Assembly (NCBI GenBank): GCA_030040455.1
Contig: JASHTR010000337.1
Coordinates: 1-9,155, forward strand
Length of the DNA: 9,155 bases
Source: Terriglobia bacterium
Lineage (GTDB): Bacteria; Acidobacteriota; Terriglobia; UBA7540
Direction of reading: 5' to 3'
A program made the translations under genes and the position numbers. Shown here piece after piece: positions 1-6,477 of the stretch; within the stretch, counting starts at the first letter, position 1; each line of letters starts with the position of its first letter. The notes beneath the pieces are model-generated. The model saw only the letters and a list, made by a program, of their open reading frames with translations, had not been told where the DNA came from and did not search any database.

Positions 1-400
1 CGGGCGGGCCGCTATAATCGAAGGTAACCAAGATGGGGGGATAGTTCGGTATCTCCCCCGTGTATGCGTCCGTCAGTGTGGCCAGGATCGAGCCGGGGAT
101 GCCGTTGTTGTCCGATTCGAGGTAAACGTCGAACGGATTGCCGGGGATGGTGGGTAGCTCAACCGGCAGAACCGCGTCTGCTAGATCCACGCTCGCGCTG
201 GCAGTGAATAGCATAGCCTGTGCGTATTTCCCAAAATCGCTGCCGCTGACGGTCCAGCCGATGGTTTGGTTGAACTCAGGCGAGCCGGTAAAATTGGTGA
301 AGATGGTTATGGTGCTGGCGCTGGCGACTCCGGCCGTGACAATCAGCGCCAAGGCGCCAAGCGCCGCGAAATGCATTGCTCTTCGAAGCCGCGATCCCAT
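1..400 (-). CDS. Exported protein, choice-of-anchor/PEP-CTERM-like, 3' end cut by window edge
   Basis: The first 133 residues are visible. The N-terminus is a clear signal peptide: basic residues R4, R6 and R7, a hydrophobic stretch at about 10-24, and an Ala-Ser-Ala site with predicted cleavage after A28. The mature part is rich in Ser, Thr, Ala and Gly. It contains a 'VYLESDNNGIPGSIL' stretch, which resembles the conserved core (V-L-x-x-D-x-x-G-x-PG-x-x-L) of choice-of-anchor domains found before PEP-CTERM or similar sorting tails. The sorting tail itself would lie outside the window. The start at 400 is well supported: GAGGAGG at 409-415 lies 8 bases upstream, and a near-consensus promoter lies at 484-513. 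The protein is probably surface-associated or exopolysaccharide-associated; its specific role is unknown. The family call is by eye and tentative; the export call is strong. Confidence 0.75.
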   Translation of the reverse strand, partial: MGSRLRRAMHFAALGALALIVTAGVASASTITIFTNFTGSPEFNQTIGWTVSGSDFGKYAQAMLFTASASVDLADAVLPVELPTIPGNPFDVYLESDNNGIPGSILATLTDAYTGEIPNYPPILVTFDYSGPP

Positions 401-483
401 GGCTATTTCCTCCTCATTTTTGGCGCCCAGAGCCGTCAAACTGGCCGTGGCCTGTGGGCTCATTTTCAATTCACGCAAGGATG

Positions 484-513
484 GTTATACCGCTGGAGGG
501 ATGGGAGTGTCAA
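484..513 (-). promoter_or_regulatory. Sigma-70-type promoter for the exported protein gene
   Basis: On the minus strand TTGACA (508-513) is followed after 18 bases by TATAAC (484-489). The -35 box is a perfect match and the -10 box matches five of six. Transcription would begin near 477, giving a leader of about 75 bases before the ATG at 400. Confidence 0.7.
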
Positions 514-611
514 TGGGGCTAAAGTCCTTGCCATATGTTGGAGCACGATCACGCCAAAGTCATGTGGGTTTGGAACACGTGTGCTTGGTTCCGGCCCCTG
601 GCACGCCCAAA

Positions 612-629
612 GCGGGAGGAAGCTCCCGC
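612..629 (-). terminator. Possible terminator after the pgsA-AMMECR1 unit
   Basis: On the minus strand GCGGGAG and CTCCCGC form a 7-bp perfect GC-rich stem with a CTTC tetraloop, followed by only TTT. It lies about 95 bases past the AMMECR1 stop and upstream of the next promoter, which suits a transcript end. The lack of a real T-tract keeps confidence low; it could be a transcript-stabilising hairpin. Confidence 0.35.
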
Positions 630-722
630 ACTCCACAGATGGTTTGCGCCAGCAGCGCCGTGTAATCTTAAACTTCTGAAATTTTGACATAAACGTGCAT
701 GTTGGAGGGAGACCCTCGATCC

Positions 723-1319
723 TTATGCGCTCAGAACGCTCTGCCCCGTCTCGCCCTCCCGGAAAATCTGTGCCGTGAATGCTTGAATTCGCACTCCGTG
801 TTTCCATGCGTCCTTTGGAAGCCCGGCCTTGAGGCACGTCTCTTCCAAAAGGCGGATGCGGTCCCAACTCATCTCCGAAGCGACCTGAGGCAATAGAAGG
901 CCTCGCCTCGCTCCAAGGGAAACAACGAGGCCGTGACGGCCCACTTCAACCTCTTCCGCACGCACTTCCGCCAGTGGAGAAAGGACGGAAATCTCAACGA
1001 GCAAGTATGGGACTTCGTCCGGCTGGACGGGGTCGAAGCGGATATCGTTGAGAGCGGCGCCGAGAGCGCAGTCCCGCACCGTGCAGTATAAGGGAGAGAC
1101 ACCTTCGGCGCGCCCGATACAACCCCGCAGCAATCGTCCTTTGCGCAAGGTCACAAAGGCTCCTGCCCGGCATTCGAGCGCGAACGACATCTTACCCCGG
1201 CCGGGCCGGGAGCGGTCGCTCGCGAGGGGTGAGGCGTGCTTACCCTGAATTTCCTCTTCCAGCGCGCCTCGCGCCACCCGCAACAGAAACCGTTGCTCGC
1301 TTTCATTGAGCGGCAACAT
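723..1319 (-). CDS. amrA: AMMECR1-domain protein (AmmeMemoRadiSam system protein A type)
   Basis: A protein of 198 residues that is essentially one AMMECR1 domain. The family's hallmark six-residue motif LRGCIG is present at residues 64-69. It is preceded by the conserved 'GAFVTL' and followed by the 'IRFDP' segment, 'VEISVLSPL', 'VGRHGLVV', 'RRGLLLPQVA' and 'TCLKAGLP'; all are typical of the family. The domain is conserved from archaea to humans. In many prokaryotes it occurs with a MEMO1-like protein and a radical SAM enzyme, but neither partner is visible here and the biochemical role is not established. The start at 1319 is chosen over an in-frame ATG at 1326-1328. GGAGG at 1329-1333 is 9 bases from the 1319 start but directly abuts the other. 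The gene overlaps the end of pgsA by 17 bp, so translational coupling is likely. Confidence 0.9.
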   Translation of the reverse strand: MLPLNESEQRFLLRVARGALEEEIQGKHASPLASDRSRPGRGKMSFALECRAGAFVTLRKGRLLRGCIGRAEGVSPLYCTVRDCALGAALNDIRFDPVQPDEVPYLLVEISVLSPLAEVRAEEVEVGRHGLVVSLGARRGLLLPQVASEMSWDRIRLLEETCLKAGLPKDAWKHGVRIQAFTAQIFREGETGQSVLSA

Positions 1320-1923
1320 CCTTCTCATCCTCCGGCTTGCCCTCGTCCCGGCGAATAACGACCATGCGGGGCTTCGCGGCGGCCTCTTTTTCCGGAGTCT
1401 CCATTTTGCGCCAGAAGTGCCAGAAGTATTGCGCGGCAGAAGCCAGCGCGAACCACACGACGAGCCATAAAAGAACCTGGCCGAGAATGTTGAAGGTTGG
1501 AAAGCGCGGAACCAGGGCGATCACCGTAATGGCACTTACTTCGAGGACCATTTTTGTTTTGCCCAGCTCGGAGGCCGGGATCACATAACCCTCGGCGCTG
1601 GCGATCGCCCGCAACCCTGAAACGGCAAGCTCGCGGCCAATAATGATGACTACAATCCAGGCCGGAACGAGATGAAGCGCCACCAAGGAGATAAAAGCTG
1701 AAGATACCAGAAGCTTGTCTGCGATCGGATCGAGCAGCATGCCCAATCGCGAGATCTGCCGCTGGCGGCGGGCAAAATACCCATCGAGAAAATCCGTGAT
1801 GGCCGCCGCAAGGAAAACACCCACGGCCCACAAATCCATATTTTGGGCATTGGTCAGCAACAACACCACAAGCAGTGGAACGAAAAAAATCCGGAGGAGG
1901 GTCAGCGAGTTGGGGAGACTCAT
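1303..1923 (-). CDS. pgsA: CDP-diacylglycerol--glycerol-3-phosphate 3-phosphatidyltransferase
   Basis: A 206-residue integral membrane enzyme that transfers a phosphatidyl group from CDP-diacylglycerol to glycerol-3-phosphate. The product is phosphatidylglycerophosphate, the committed step to phosphatidylglycerol and cardiolipin. The complete CDP-alcohol phosphatidyltransferase signature is present: D44, D47, G48, A51, R52, G61, D65 and D69 with exact family spacing (D-x2-DG-x2-AR-x8-G-x3-D-x3-D). The N-terminus 'LPNSLTLLRI' is typical of PgsA, supporting the start at 1923, although its ribosome binding site (AAGG, 3 bases away) is poor. Hydrophobic segments lie at about 8-24, 29-46, 71-96, 125-138 and 145-165. 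The charged tail from about 171 is longer than the core enzyme needs. It is first in a two-gene unit with the AMMECR1 gene, under the promoter at 2028-2056. Confidence 0.95.
   Translation of the reverse strand: MSLPNSLTLLRIFFVPLLVVLLLTNAQNMDLWAVGVFLAAAITDFLDGYFARRQRQISRLGMLLDPIADKLLVSSAFISLVALHLVPAWIVVIIIGRELAVSGLRAIASAEGYVIPASELGKTKMVLEVSAITVIALVPRFPTFNILGQVLLWLVVWFALASAAQYFWHFWRKMETPEKEAAAKPRMVVIRRDEGKPEDEKDVAAQ
1329..1333 (-). promoter_or_regulatory. Ribosome binding site that decides the AMMECR1 gene start
   Basis: GGAGG on the minus strand, inside the pgsA coding region, lies 9 bases before the ATG at 1317-1319 and 0 bases before the ATG at 1326-1328. Only the former spacing is usable, so the shorter form (198 residues) is preferred over 201. 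Confidence 0.6.
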
Positions 1924-2027
1924 GAGCCTTCGATCAGGACCTCGGCCGGCTGTGGGATAACCCGAGCTTCCTGGCGCCGGAGATCAACCTTTTGCGGGTG
2001 ATGACGAGGTCCAGGAACCCTGCGGCC

Positions 2028-2056
2028 AATATAGCGGACCTCACCTGCCCTGTCAA
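2028..2056 (-). promoter_or_regulatory. Sigma-70-type promoter for pgsA and the AMMECR1 gene
   Basis: On the minus strand TTGACA (2051-2056) is followed by a 17-base spacer and TATATT (2028-2033). The -35 box and spacing are ideal and the -10 box matches five of six. Transcription would begin about 100 bases upstream of pgsA. The promoter lies 50 bp past the stop of the large upstream gene, so pgsA need not be read from that gene. I saw no convincing terminator in the gap. Confidence 0.8.
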
Positions 2057-2105
2057 TGAGCCGCTGAATTGGGTTCGTTTCTTGTGTGGCTGTAGCGGGC
2101 TGTGC

Positions 2106-5100
2106 TTACTTCAGCATCTGAAGCGCAGGTTGTAGCCACGAGAAGAGGAAACCACCGATCTCCGGGAACTGATAGGCAAGAAGGCCTACCAAGGGTAAAC
2201 CTACAGCGCCACCGAGCCTCAGCCAGAAGTCACCTCCAAGCTCTCCTGGCTTTGAATCGGTAATCGAGCTCAATACGTTATCTCGATGCATCTGCGCGAA
2301 GACGGCCGCCACGGCGCTGGCGACCAGAAAGAAGACTGCAAACATGAAAAAATGTAAGGGAGTCCGAGGTTCAAATGGATACGAAGTCAAGGAAAGGACA
2401 ACGAAAATATATATGCCGGCAACAATTAAAGCAAGATTGCGGATGCGCAGCAGCACAATCAGGATGAAATTGAAAAAGACCAGGCAAACGAACTGCTCAA
2501 CCGCCTCCACATCACGCGGGATAGTCTGTGCACTTTTTTCATTTGATGAGTCAAGCGCGGAGGAGCTGTCTTCAGCATCCCAAACGTCTAATAGAAACCT
2601 GAGGCCCGCACCACATGCGGCGGCCACTTTTTTGCGAAATTCAACGAACGAATTGACGAGCCGGTCTTCGTCGTTCCCCCAGGTTACGACTGCAGCCCGA
2701 ATTCTGGTCAGCTCGTTGTTTGCCGCGCTAATCGAGGCCCAAAGCTCCGGACGGCGTGTTTTCAACGACAGGGTATTGCCAAGCTGAGTTATGCTCTCTA
2801 CTTCTCGAGATAAGATGACGTGGATGGCATCCAGGCTTCCCAAAGACATATGCCAGATCGGCGTCCAAGAGAAGCCCTTGAGCCGTATGAAACCTCGCCG
2901 CAAGGGAAAGCGGTCGAGCGAGCGGAGCAGATTACGGCATTCCAGCCAGGTTATGGTCAGGCTCGAAAGGCTGGAAGCTAAAGCAAGCAAGGCGAGAGCG
3001 AGCAAGGCGGCGTAGATGAGATCGAATGCCGAATGTTCGAGACTTTGGATTGGGCGCATCATGAGTGCGCCGAAGATGCAGACAAGGACAACCGCGACAG
3101 CAAGCGGCAGGATATACAATCGAATGTCCCGGCCGAAGGGTCTCGCAGCCTCGAGCAGTCCCTGGCGGTGTTCTTCGCTCAACTCAAGAAGCCTTGCGGC
3201 TTGAGGGCTCTCTGACCCAAAGGACAGATCCTTTGCGGCAGGCAACAGAGGCCGTCGCTTATCCAGTAGGAGAAGCCCTGCCAGACTTTGCCAGGCCCAC
3301 CAAAGACCTGCAGCGATCAGCAGTAGAATCGGCGGCAAAGTAGAGAGACCGGAAGAAAGGTGAACGTAGCGGTAAGCGAACAGACTGTCTGAGCCCAGAG
3401 CCCACCAGACGGAAAAAAATAAGGCGAAGCACGCTCCGGCAGCAGCCAAAAGGACCATGGGAGACGTTACCAACTTAGGCGGGAGCTCCGTAGAGGGCAT
3501 GGCGGTTTCCCCACGCGGTGACTCATTTTGGGGCTCTCTTCGGCGAAGATCCAGAAAGCAAACGTAAAGAAACCCGATCATGCCCGCCACCGGCAAAATG
3601 ATTCCAGCAAGCCACCATGAGCTCCAGCCCGCCTGTCTCACCGCACACAGGCATGGCAGAAGCAACGAGAGACCCGCACAGAGGATCAGAATGGATAATA
3701 TGACCAAGATGCTACTTCGATTTGGGTCTTTGACCGGAGAAAAATTAGCCATCACCGCTGCTTTCGAAAAAACCGATCCCTTTCGAATCAACCCAACGTA
3801 GCAGAGGGCGAGCAGTGCTGTGAGACAGGATAAGAATATCCACGAGGGAGTCGCCTGCATGGGAAACAGAAGGGAAGCGGAGTCTCCGGTTTGCGCCCGG
3901 CGCAACTGGGCCAGAGGCCAATAGCCATTACGGCCTAATGCCATCAGCCACGATGGCGGGTCATCACGTTTGGATTCATGGCCGGGACGTAAGAGCGAGG
4001 ACATCGCCAAATAGGTGCCCAGGGAGTCGCTGGCAGGAAAAACAATTCGATCGTAATCCTGTGGGTGGTTCCGGGCTGCATCAAGCTCCGGTGTTCCCGC
4101 CCACACAGGATTTTGCGTTATGGCAAGCATTCCACGGAACGGTGTGCTCTCGCTCGCGCTCTGCAAGAGAAGATCAGCCCCGAACGTCACGATCCGGGCC
4201 TGCGGAAAATTGCTGCGCAGATAACGGCTGAGAAATACCAAGTCGAGGGAACTGGTAGCCCGCAGCAAGATGAAGCGCGATTGCCGGGCACGCAGCCTGG
4301 AGACGATCGTCGTCATAACGCTCTCCTGGGACAGGGGCGTCTGAAAATGAGAGTACGTTGGGACCGTGTCGTCATCGTTCCCGGTATCTTCCAACTTCAG
4401 TTGTAGCTTCGAGCGGGGCGGACGCGTTCCATCGGTTCCGGAAAGTTGCGCCTCACTGATTTCCTCCTCATAGGCGGCGCGCAACGAGGCGATTCCCCGC
4501 GGAAAATACAGATGGTAAATTTCCTTGGGTTGGGAACAACCACTCGGACTAGCGCCATAAGCCGTTTCGTCTTCCGAGAGAGTGGCAATATCCTTCGGGG
4601 GGTAGTGCCATTTCTTGGACAGAAATCTTACGAAGCCATCCAGTTCATCGCAATCGGTGCTGCTATAAGAGGAAAGCTCAACGTTCGGCTGCTTGTGAGG
4701 TTTGCTCTCGTCGAACCAATCCTTCATCCTCTCGCTGCGAATGGTGCCGCTGTGAACCTGAACCCGATCGAAAGCTTGAATCTGAGAACCATCCTGCAAA
4801 AGTTCTTCCAGAGAGTACAATGATCCGGAAAATGTGGGTCCCATGATCCGAAGCGTTATTCTGTCTCCTGGCATCGCGCTCCCGCGAATTGTCCGGATTG
4901 CAAGCAGCGCATTTTGAAACTGCCGCTTCATGATTCCTTCGGTGGGAAGCTCACCGACTACAAACACAAACAGGTATCTGAGGTTTCCTTGCATCTGCTG
5001 TTCGCGGAAAATCATCAAACCGGGGACCTCTTCCCTGGCCAGTTGGTAGCTCCGCTCCGCCAAGCGAGACCGGAAGTCCGTGGACTCGTTGTGTTCTCTG

Positions 5101-5633
5101 TTATCCCAAGGCATGGTTGCTCGGCCAAAAGCGTAGTGAGCGTCTTGAGCGGCCTGTTCGATAGCATCAAGACTGCGATCAAAGAAAAGGCTGAGATGAC
5201 TGTGAACGGGATCGGGGACGATGGCAACAATGAAGTCCAACTTGTCCGCCATGTCTGGCGGCACCCCAAGGCGATTCTCAGGTAGTTTCGGATCGGGTCT
5301 CGTCTTCCCAGCGATGTCCTCCGGATCTCCCGACTTAGCAGGCTCCGTCACAAAACCAGTTTCAGCCGCTTCTTGGCCAGGCCAGAAGAAACGGCTGATG
5401 GTGTCTCTTAGATCGTCGGAAGGGCAGAGGCAATTGCGGTTCGTGCAGATCAGATGCTCGTCCAGATTGCAAGTGACCAGGTTACGGAGACTATCTTCGG
5501 ACGCCGAGGCAGGACTTTGGTGAACGACCTCGGAAGGTGTGGCCTTCTCATAAGGTGGAGTGGTGACACTGTGGTTGAAAAAGACAGCTCCCACGACGGC
5601 GGCCAGTAAAACCACATTGGAGTTCCTGGTCAT
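2106..5633 (-). CDS. Large multi-pass membrane protein of unknown function with big extracytoplasmic region
   Basis: About 1175 residues; I cannot name it. Residues 6-20 are hydrophobic (signal peptide or anchor), followed by a hydrophilic stretch to about 597 that is probably outside the inner membrane. That stretch holds four close cysteines (C55, C63, C68, C70). It also shows alternating strand/helix patterns such as 'FIVAIVPDPVHSHLSLFFDR' (134-153), 'LRIMGPTFSGS' (261-271), 'SRFILLRATSSLDLVFL' (452-468), 'RIVTFGADLLL' (480-490) and 'FRGMLAITQNPVW' (499-511). These recall the Rossmann-like lobes of type I periplasmic binding proteins, but this is an inference. Hydrophobic segments follow near 598-616, 641-664, 672-694, 726-745, 766-790, 837-859, 868-893, 1047-1064, 1066-1084, 1092-1113 and 1141-1166, with a soluble block at about 895-1046. 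No P-loop, kinase or protease motif was seen. The start at 5633 has AGGAGG 5 bases upstream; an in-frame ATG at 5699 has none. The gene appears single, and less GC-rich than its neighbours. Confidence 0.85.
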   Translation of the reverse strand: MTRNSNVVLLAAVVGAVFFNHSVTTPPYEKATPSEVVHQSPASASEDSLRNLVTCNLDEHLICTNRNCLCPSDDLRDTISRFFWPGQEAAETGFVTEPAKSGDPEDIAGKTRPDPKLPENRLGVPPDMADKLDFIVAIVPDPVHSHLSLFFDRSLDAIEQAAQDAHYAFGRATMPWDNREHNESTDFRSRLAERSYQLAREEVPGLMIFREQQMQGNLRYLFVFVVGELPTEGIMKRQFQNALLAIRTIRGSAMPGDRITLRIMGPTFSGSLYSLEELLQDGSQIQAFDRVQVHSGTIRSERMKDWFDESKPHKQPNVELSSYSSTDCDELDGFVRFLSKKWHYPPKDIATLSEDETAYGASPSGCSQPKEIYHLYFPRGIASLRAAYEEEISEAQLSGTDGTRPPRSKLQLKLEDTGNDDDTVPTYSHFQTPLSQESVMTTIVSRLRARQSRFILLRATSSLDLVFLSRYLRSNFPQARIVTFGADLLLQSASESTPFRGMLAITQNPVWAGTPELDAARNHPQDYDRIVFPASDSLGTYLAMSSLLRPGHESKRDDPPSWLMALGRNGYWPLAQLRRAQTGDSASLLFPMQATPSWIFLSCLTALLALCYVGLIRKGSVFSKAAVMANFSPVKDPNRSSILVILSILILCAGLSLLLPCLCAVRQAGWSSWWLAGIILPVAGMIGFLYVCFLDLRRREPQNESPRGETAMPSTELPPKLVTSPMVLLAAAGACFALFFSVWWALGSDSLFAYRYVHLSSGLSTLPPILLLIAAGLWWAWQSLAGLLLLDKRRPLLPAAKDLSFGSESPQAARLLELSEEHRQGLLEAARPFGRDIRLYILPLAVAVVLVCIFGALMMRPIQSLEHSAFDLIYAALLALALLALASSLSSLTITWLECRNLLRSLDRFPLRRGFIRLKGFSWTPIWHMSLGSLDAIHVILSREVESITQLGNTLSLKTRRPELWASISAANNELTRIRAAVVTWGNDEDRLVNSFVEFRKKVAAACGAGLRFLLDVWDAEDSSSALDSSNEKSAQTIPRDVEAVEQFVCLVFFNFILIVLLRIRNLALIVAGIYIFVVLSLTSYPFEPRTPLHFFMFAVFFLVASAVAAVFAQMHRDNVLSSITDSKPGELGGDFWLRLGGAVGLPLVGLLAYQFPEIGGFLFSWLQPALQMLK

Positions 5634-5638
5634 AAGCC

Positions 5639-5644
5639 CCTCCT
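5639..5644 (-). promoter_or_regulatory. Ribosome binding site that decides the start of the large membrane protein
   Basis: A perfect AGGAGG on the minus strand, 5 bases before the ATG at 5631-5633. The open frame extends 22 codons further to an ATG at 5697-5699, but that one has no purine-rich site. The shorter start also places the hydrophobic export segment right at the N-terminus. Confidence 0.7.
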
Positions 5645-5815
5645 CGAACTTCAGAGCTTGCTCCGAGGGCGATACCGATCCCCGCTCTCCGGGTGGCATT
5701 TGACGCTGCTCGCGTAACTCGCAGCGCGTGCTTGCTCCTCATGCGATCCCGGCGCGCTCGGCTTTTTGTTTTGTGAGTATTGGCTGACCGATAACTTACA
5801 CCCGGAGACCTTAAA

Positions 5816-6136
5816 ATGCAACAGGCGGGTGAGACGTGGAATCTTGATGCCGGATTTCCTGCACCTTGCTCGTCATTGTTGGTTGGCGGACGAGTTGAAG
5901 GAATATTACAGGTGGAGGTCCAGCGGGTTCTGGTTCTGCGCGGAGGTCATGATGAGATCACGCTGGAGAAAGGTGACGCGGAGTTGTTTTTTAACCCCGC
6001 AGCTTATTATGGTGTTGGGCACGAAGCCACAGCATTTCTGCAATACGAGACGACCTGCATCATGCGTCGATGCCGGAAGCTCCGCACCGGCCCGTCACGC
6101 TGGAATGCGTGGCAGGAGCCTCGCCCGCGTCTGTAG
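5816..6136 (+). CDS. Small hypothetical protein, possibly cupin-like
   Basis: A 106-residue protein and the only plus-strand gene in the window. ATG at 5816 is preceded by GGAG at 5804-5807 with an 8-base gap. The sequence reads like a real protein: a beta-rich core with 'VLVLRGGHDEITLEKGDAEL' at about 38-57, then 'NPAAYYGVGHEATAFLQYETT'-type residues to about 81. The G...E-I-x-L-x-x-GD-x-x...P...GH order recalls a single cupin barrel. However, the usual metal-binding histidine pair is not clearly present, so the family call is weak. The Arg-rich, Pro-rich C-terminus (from about 84) looks unstructured. It is divergent from the large membrane-protein gene, with 182 bp between the two starts, and convergent with hflX. 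No strong promoter was recognised upstream. It could be a non-coding frame or a gene fragment. Confidence 0.5.
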   Translation: MQQAGETWNLDAGFPAPCSSLLVGGRVEGILQVEVQRVLVLRGGHDEITLEKGDAELFFNPAAYYGVGHEATAFLQYETTCIMRRCRKLRTGPSRWNAWQEPRPRL

Positions 6137-6477
6137 TGTAGGCTAGATTGATAGTGGGTGTTTCAGAGGCTCGATTAGACGCGGCGAAGGAGAGTTCAGA
6201 GGCTAGCGTCCGGTCATCCCCTCTGCCCCAGGATTGTGCAAAACTTCGGAAGGGTTTTAAGCTTGCTTAACAGTCGTCAAGGCAAGGAAGTCCTGTGAAA
6301 ACATCCACGCAACACGCCTAATCCATTGAAACCAATGGACATGGATTTATTTACCACAACGTTAATTCCCCAAAATAGAACGGGCGAGCGCAACGGCGGT
6401 GCGCAGGAAGACCGGATTTTTCCACAGCGTTTTCCACAGCGCTTTTCGCAGCAAAATACAGGGTGAAATTCACTTTG
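6137..6477. other. Convergent intergenic region between the small plus-strand gene and hflX
   Basis: No gene is supported in these 341 bp. The stretch holds a 10-bp direct repeat TTCAGAGGCT (6162-6171 and 6195-6204, 33 bp apart). It also holds a tight palindrome TTAAGC-TT-GCTTAA (6257-6270) and a 7-bp-stem hairpin TCCATTG/CAATGGA (6322-6339). The TTTTCCACA repeats lie at 6418-6451, and a small palindrome GTGAA-A-TTCAC (6463-6473) follows just past the hflX stop. Two genes should end here, but no hairpin with a T-tract was found for either direction. Confidence 0.5.
6418..6451 (+). repeat. Tandem TTTTCCACA motifs (DnaA-box-like)
   Basis: TTTTCCACA occurs at 6418-6426 and 6430-6438, each followed by GCG, in 12-bp phase. 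A degenerate third copy, TTTTCGCAG, lies at 6443-6451. The nonamer fits the relaxed DnaA-box pattern TTWTNCACA. The same nonamer occurs again at 8341-8349, just past the miaA stop. Whether DnaA binds here is unknown; no dnaA, dnaN or AT-rich unwinding region is nearby, so an origin is not claimed. Confidence 0.45.

Larger units (their letters stand above)
401..722. other. Intergenic region between the AMMECR1 gene and the exported protein gene
   Basis: I see no gene of its own in this 322-bp stretch. It holds the promoter at 484-513, the ribosome binding site for the gene starting at 400 and the GC hairpin at 612-629. A small inverted repeat (GAGGG at 705-709, CCCTC at 713-717) lies just past the AMMECR1 stop. 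Open frames crossing the region are antisense or continue into the AMMECR1 gene in the wrong frame, and show no recognisable protein pattern. Confidence 0.6.

Noticed and set aside
138..867. Overlapping open frames on both strands around 138-867
   Set aside because: They run antisense to the exported protein gene or across the intergenic region, with no ribosome binding sites or protein-like patterns.
2344..5523. Several plus-strand open frames of 60-150 codons antisense to the large gene
   Set aside because: They follow the codon structure of the minus-strand gene, are compositionally odd (Arg/Ser/Ala-rich) and have no recognisable motifs; they are shadows.
5634..5699. Longer start (ATG at 5697-5699) for the large membrane protein
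   Set aside because: No ribosome binding site, and it would put 22 charged or polar residues before the export segment; the ATG at 5633 has AGGAGG at 5 bases.
6322..6339. Hairpin TCCATTG/CAATGGA as a terminator for hflX or the small gene
   Set aside because: The stem is AT-rich and neither strand has a T-tract after it.
6418..6451. Replication origin
   Set aside because: Only two good DnaA-box-like motifs, no AT-rich unwinding region, and no dnaA, dnaN or gyrB nearby.
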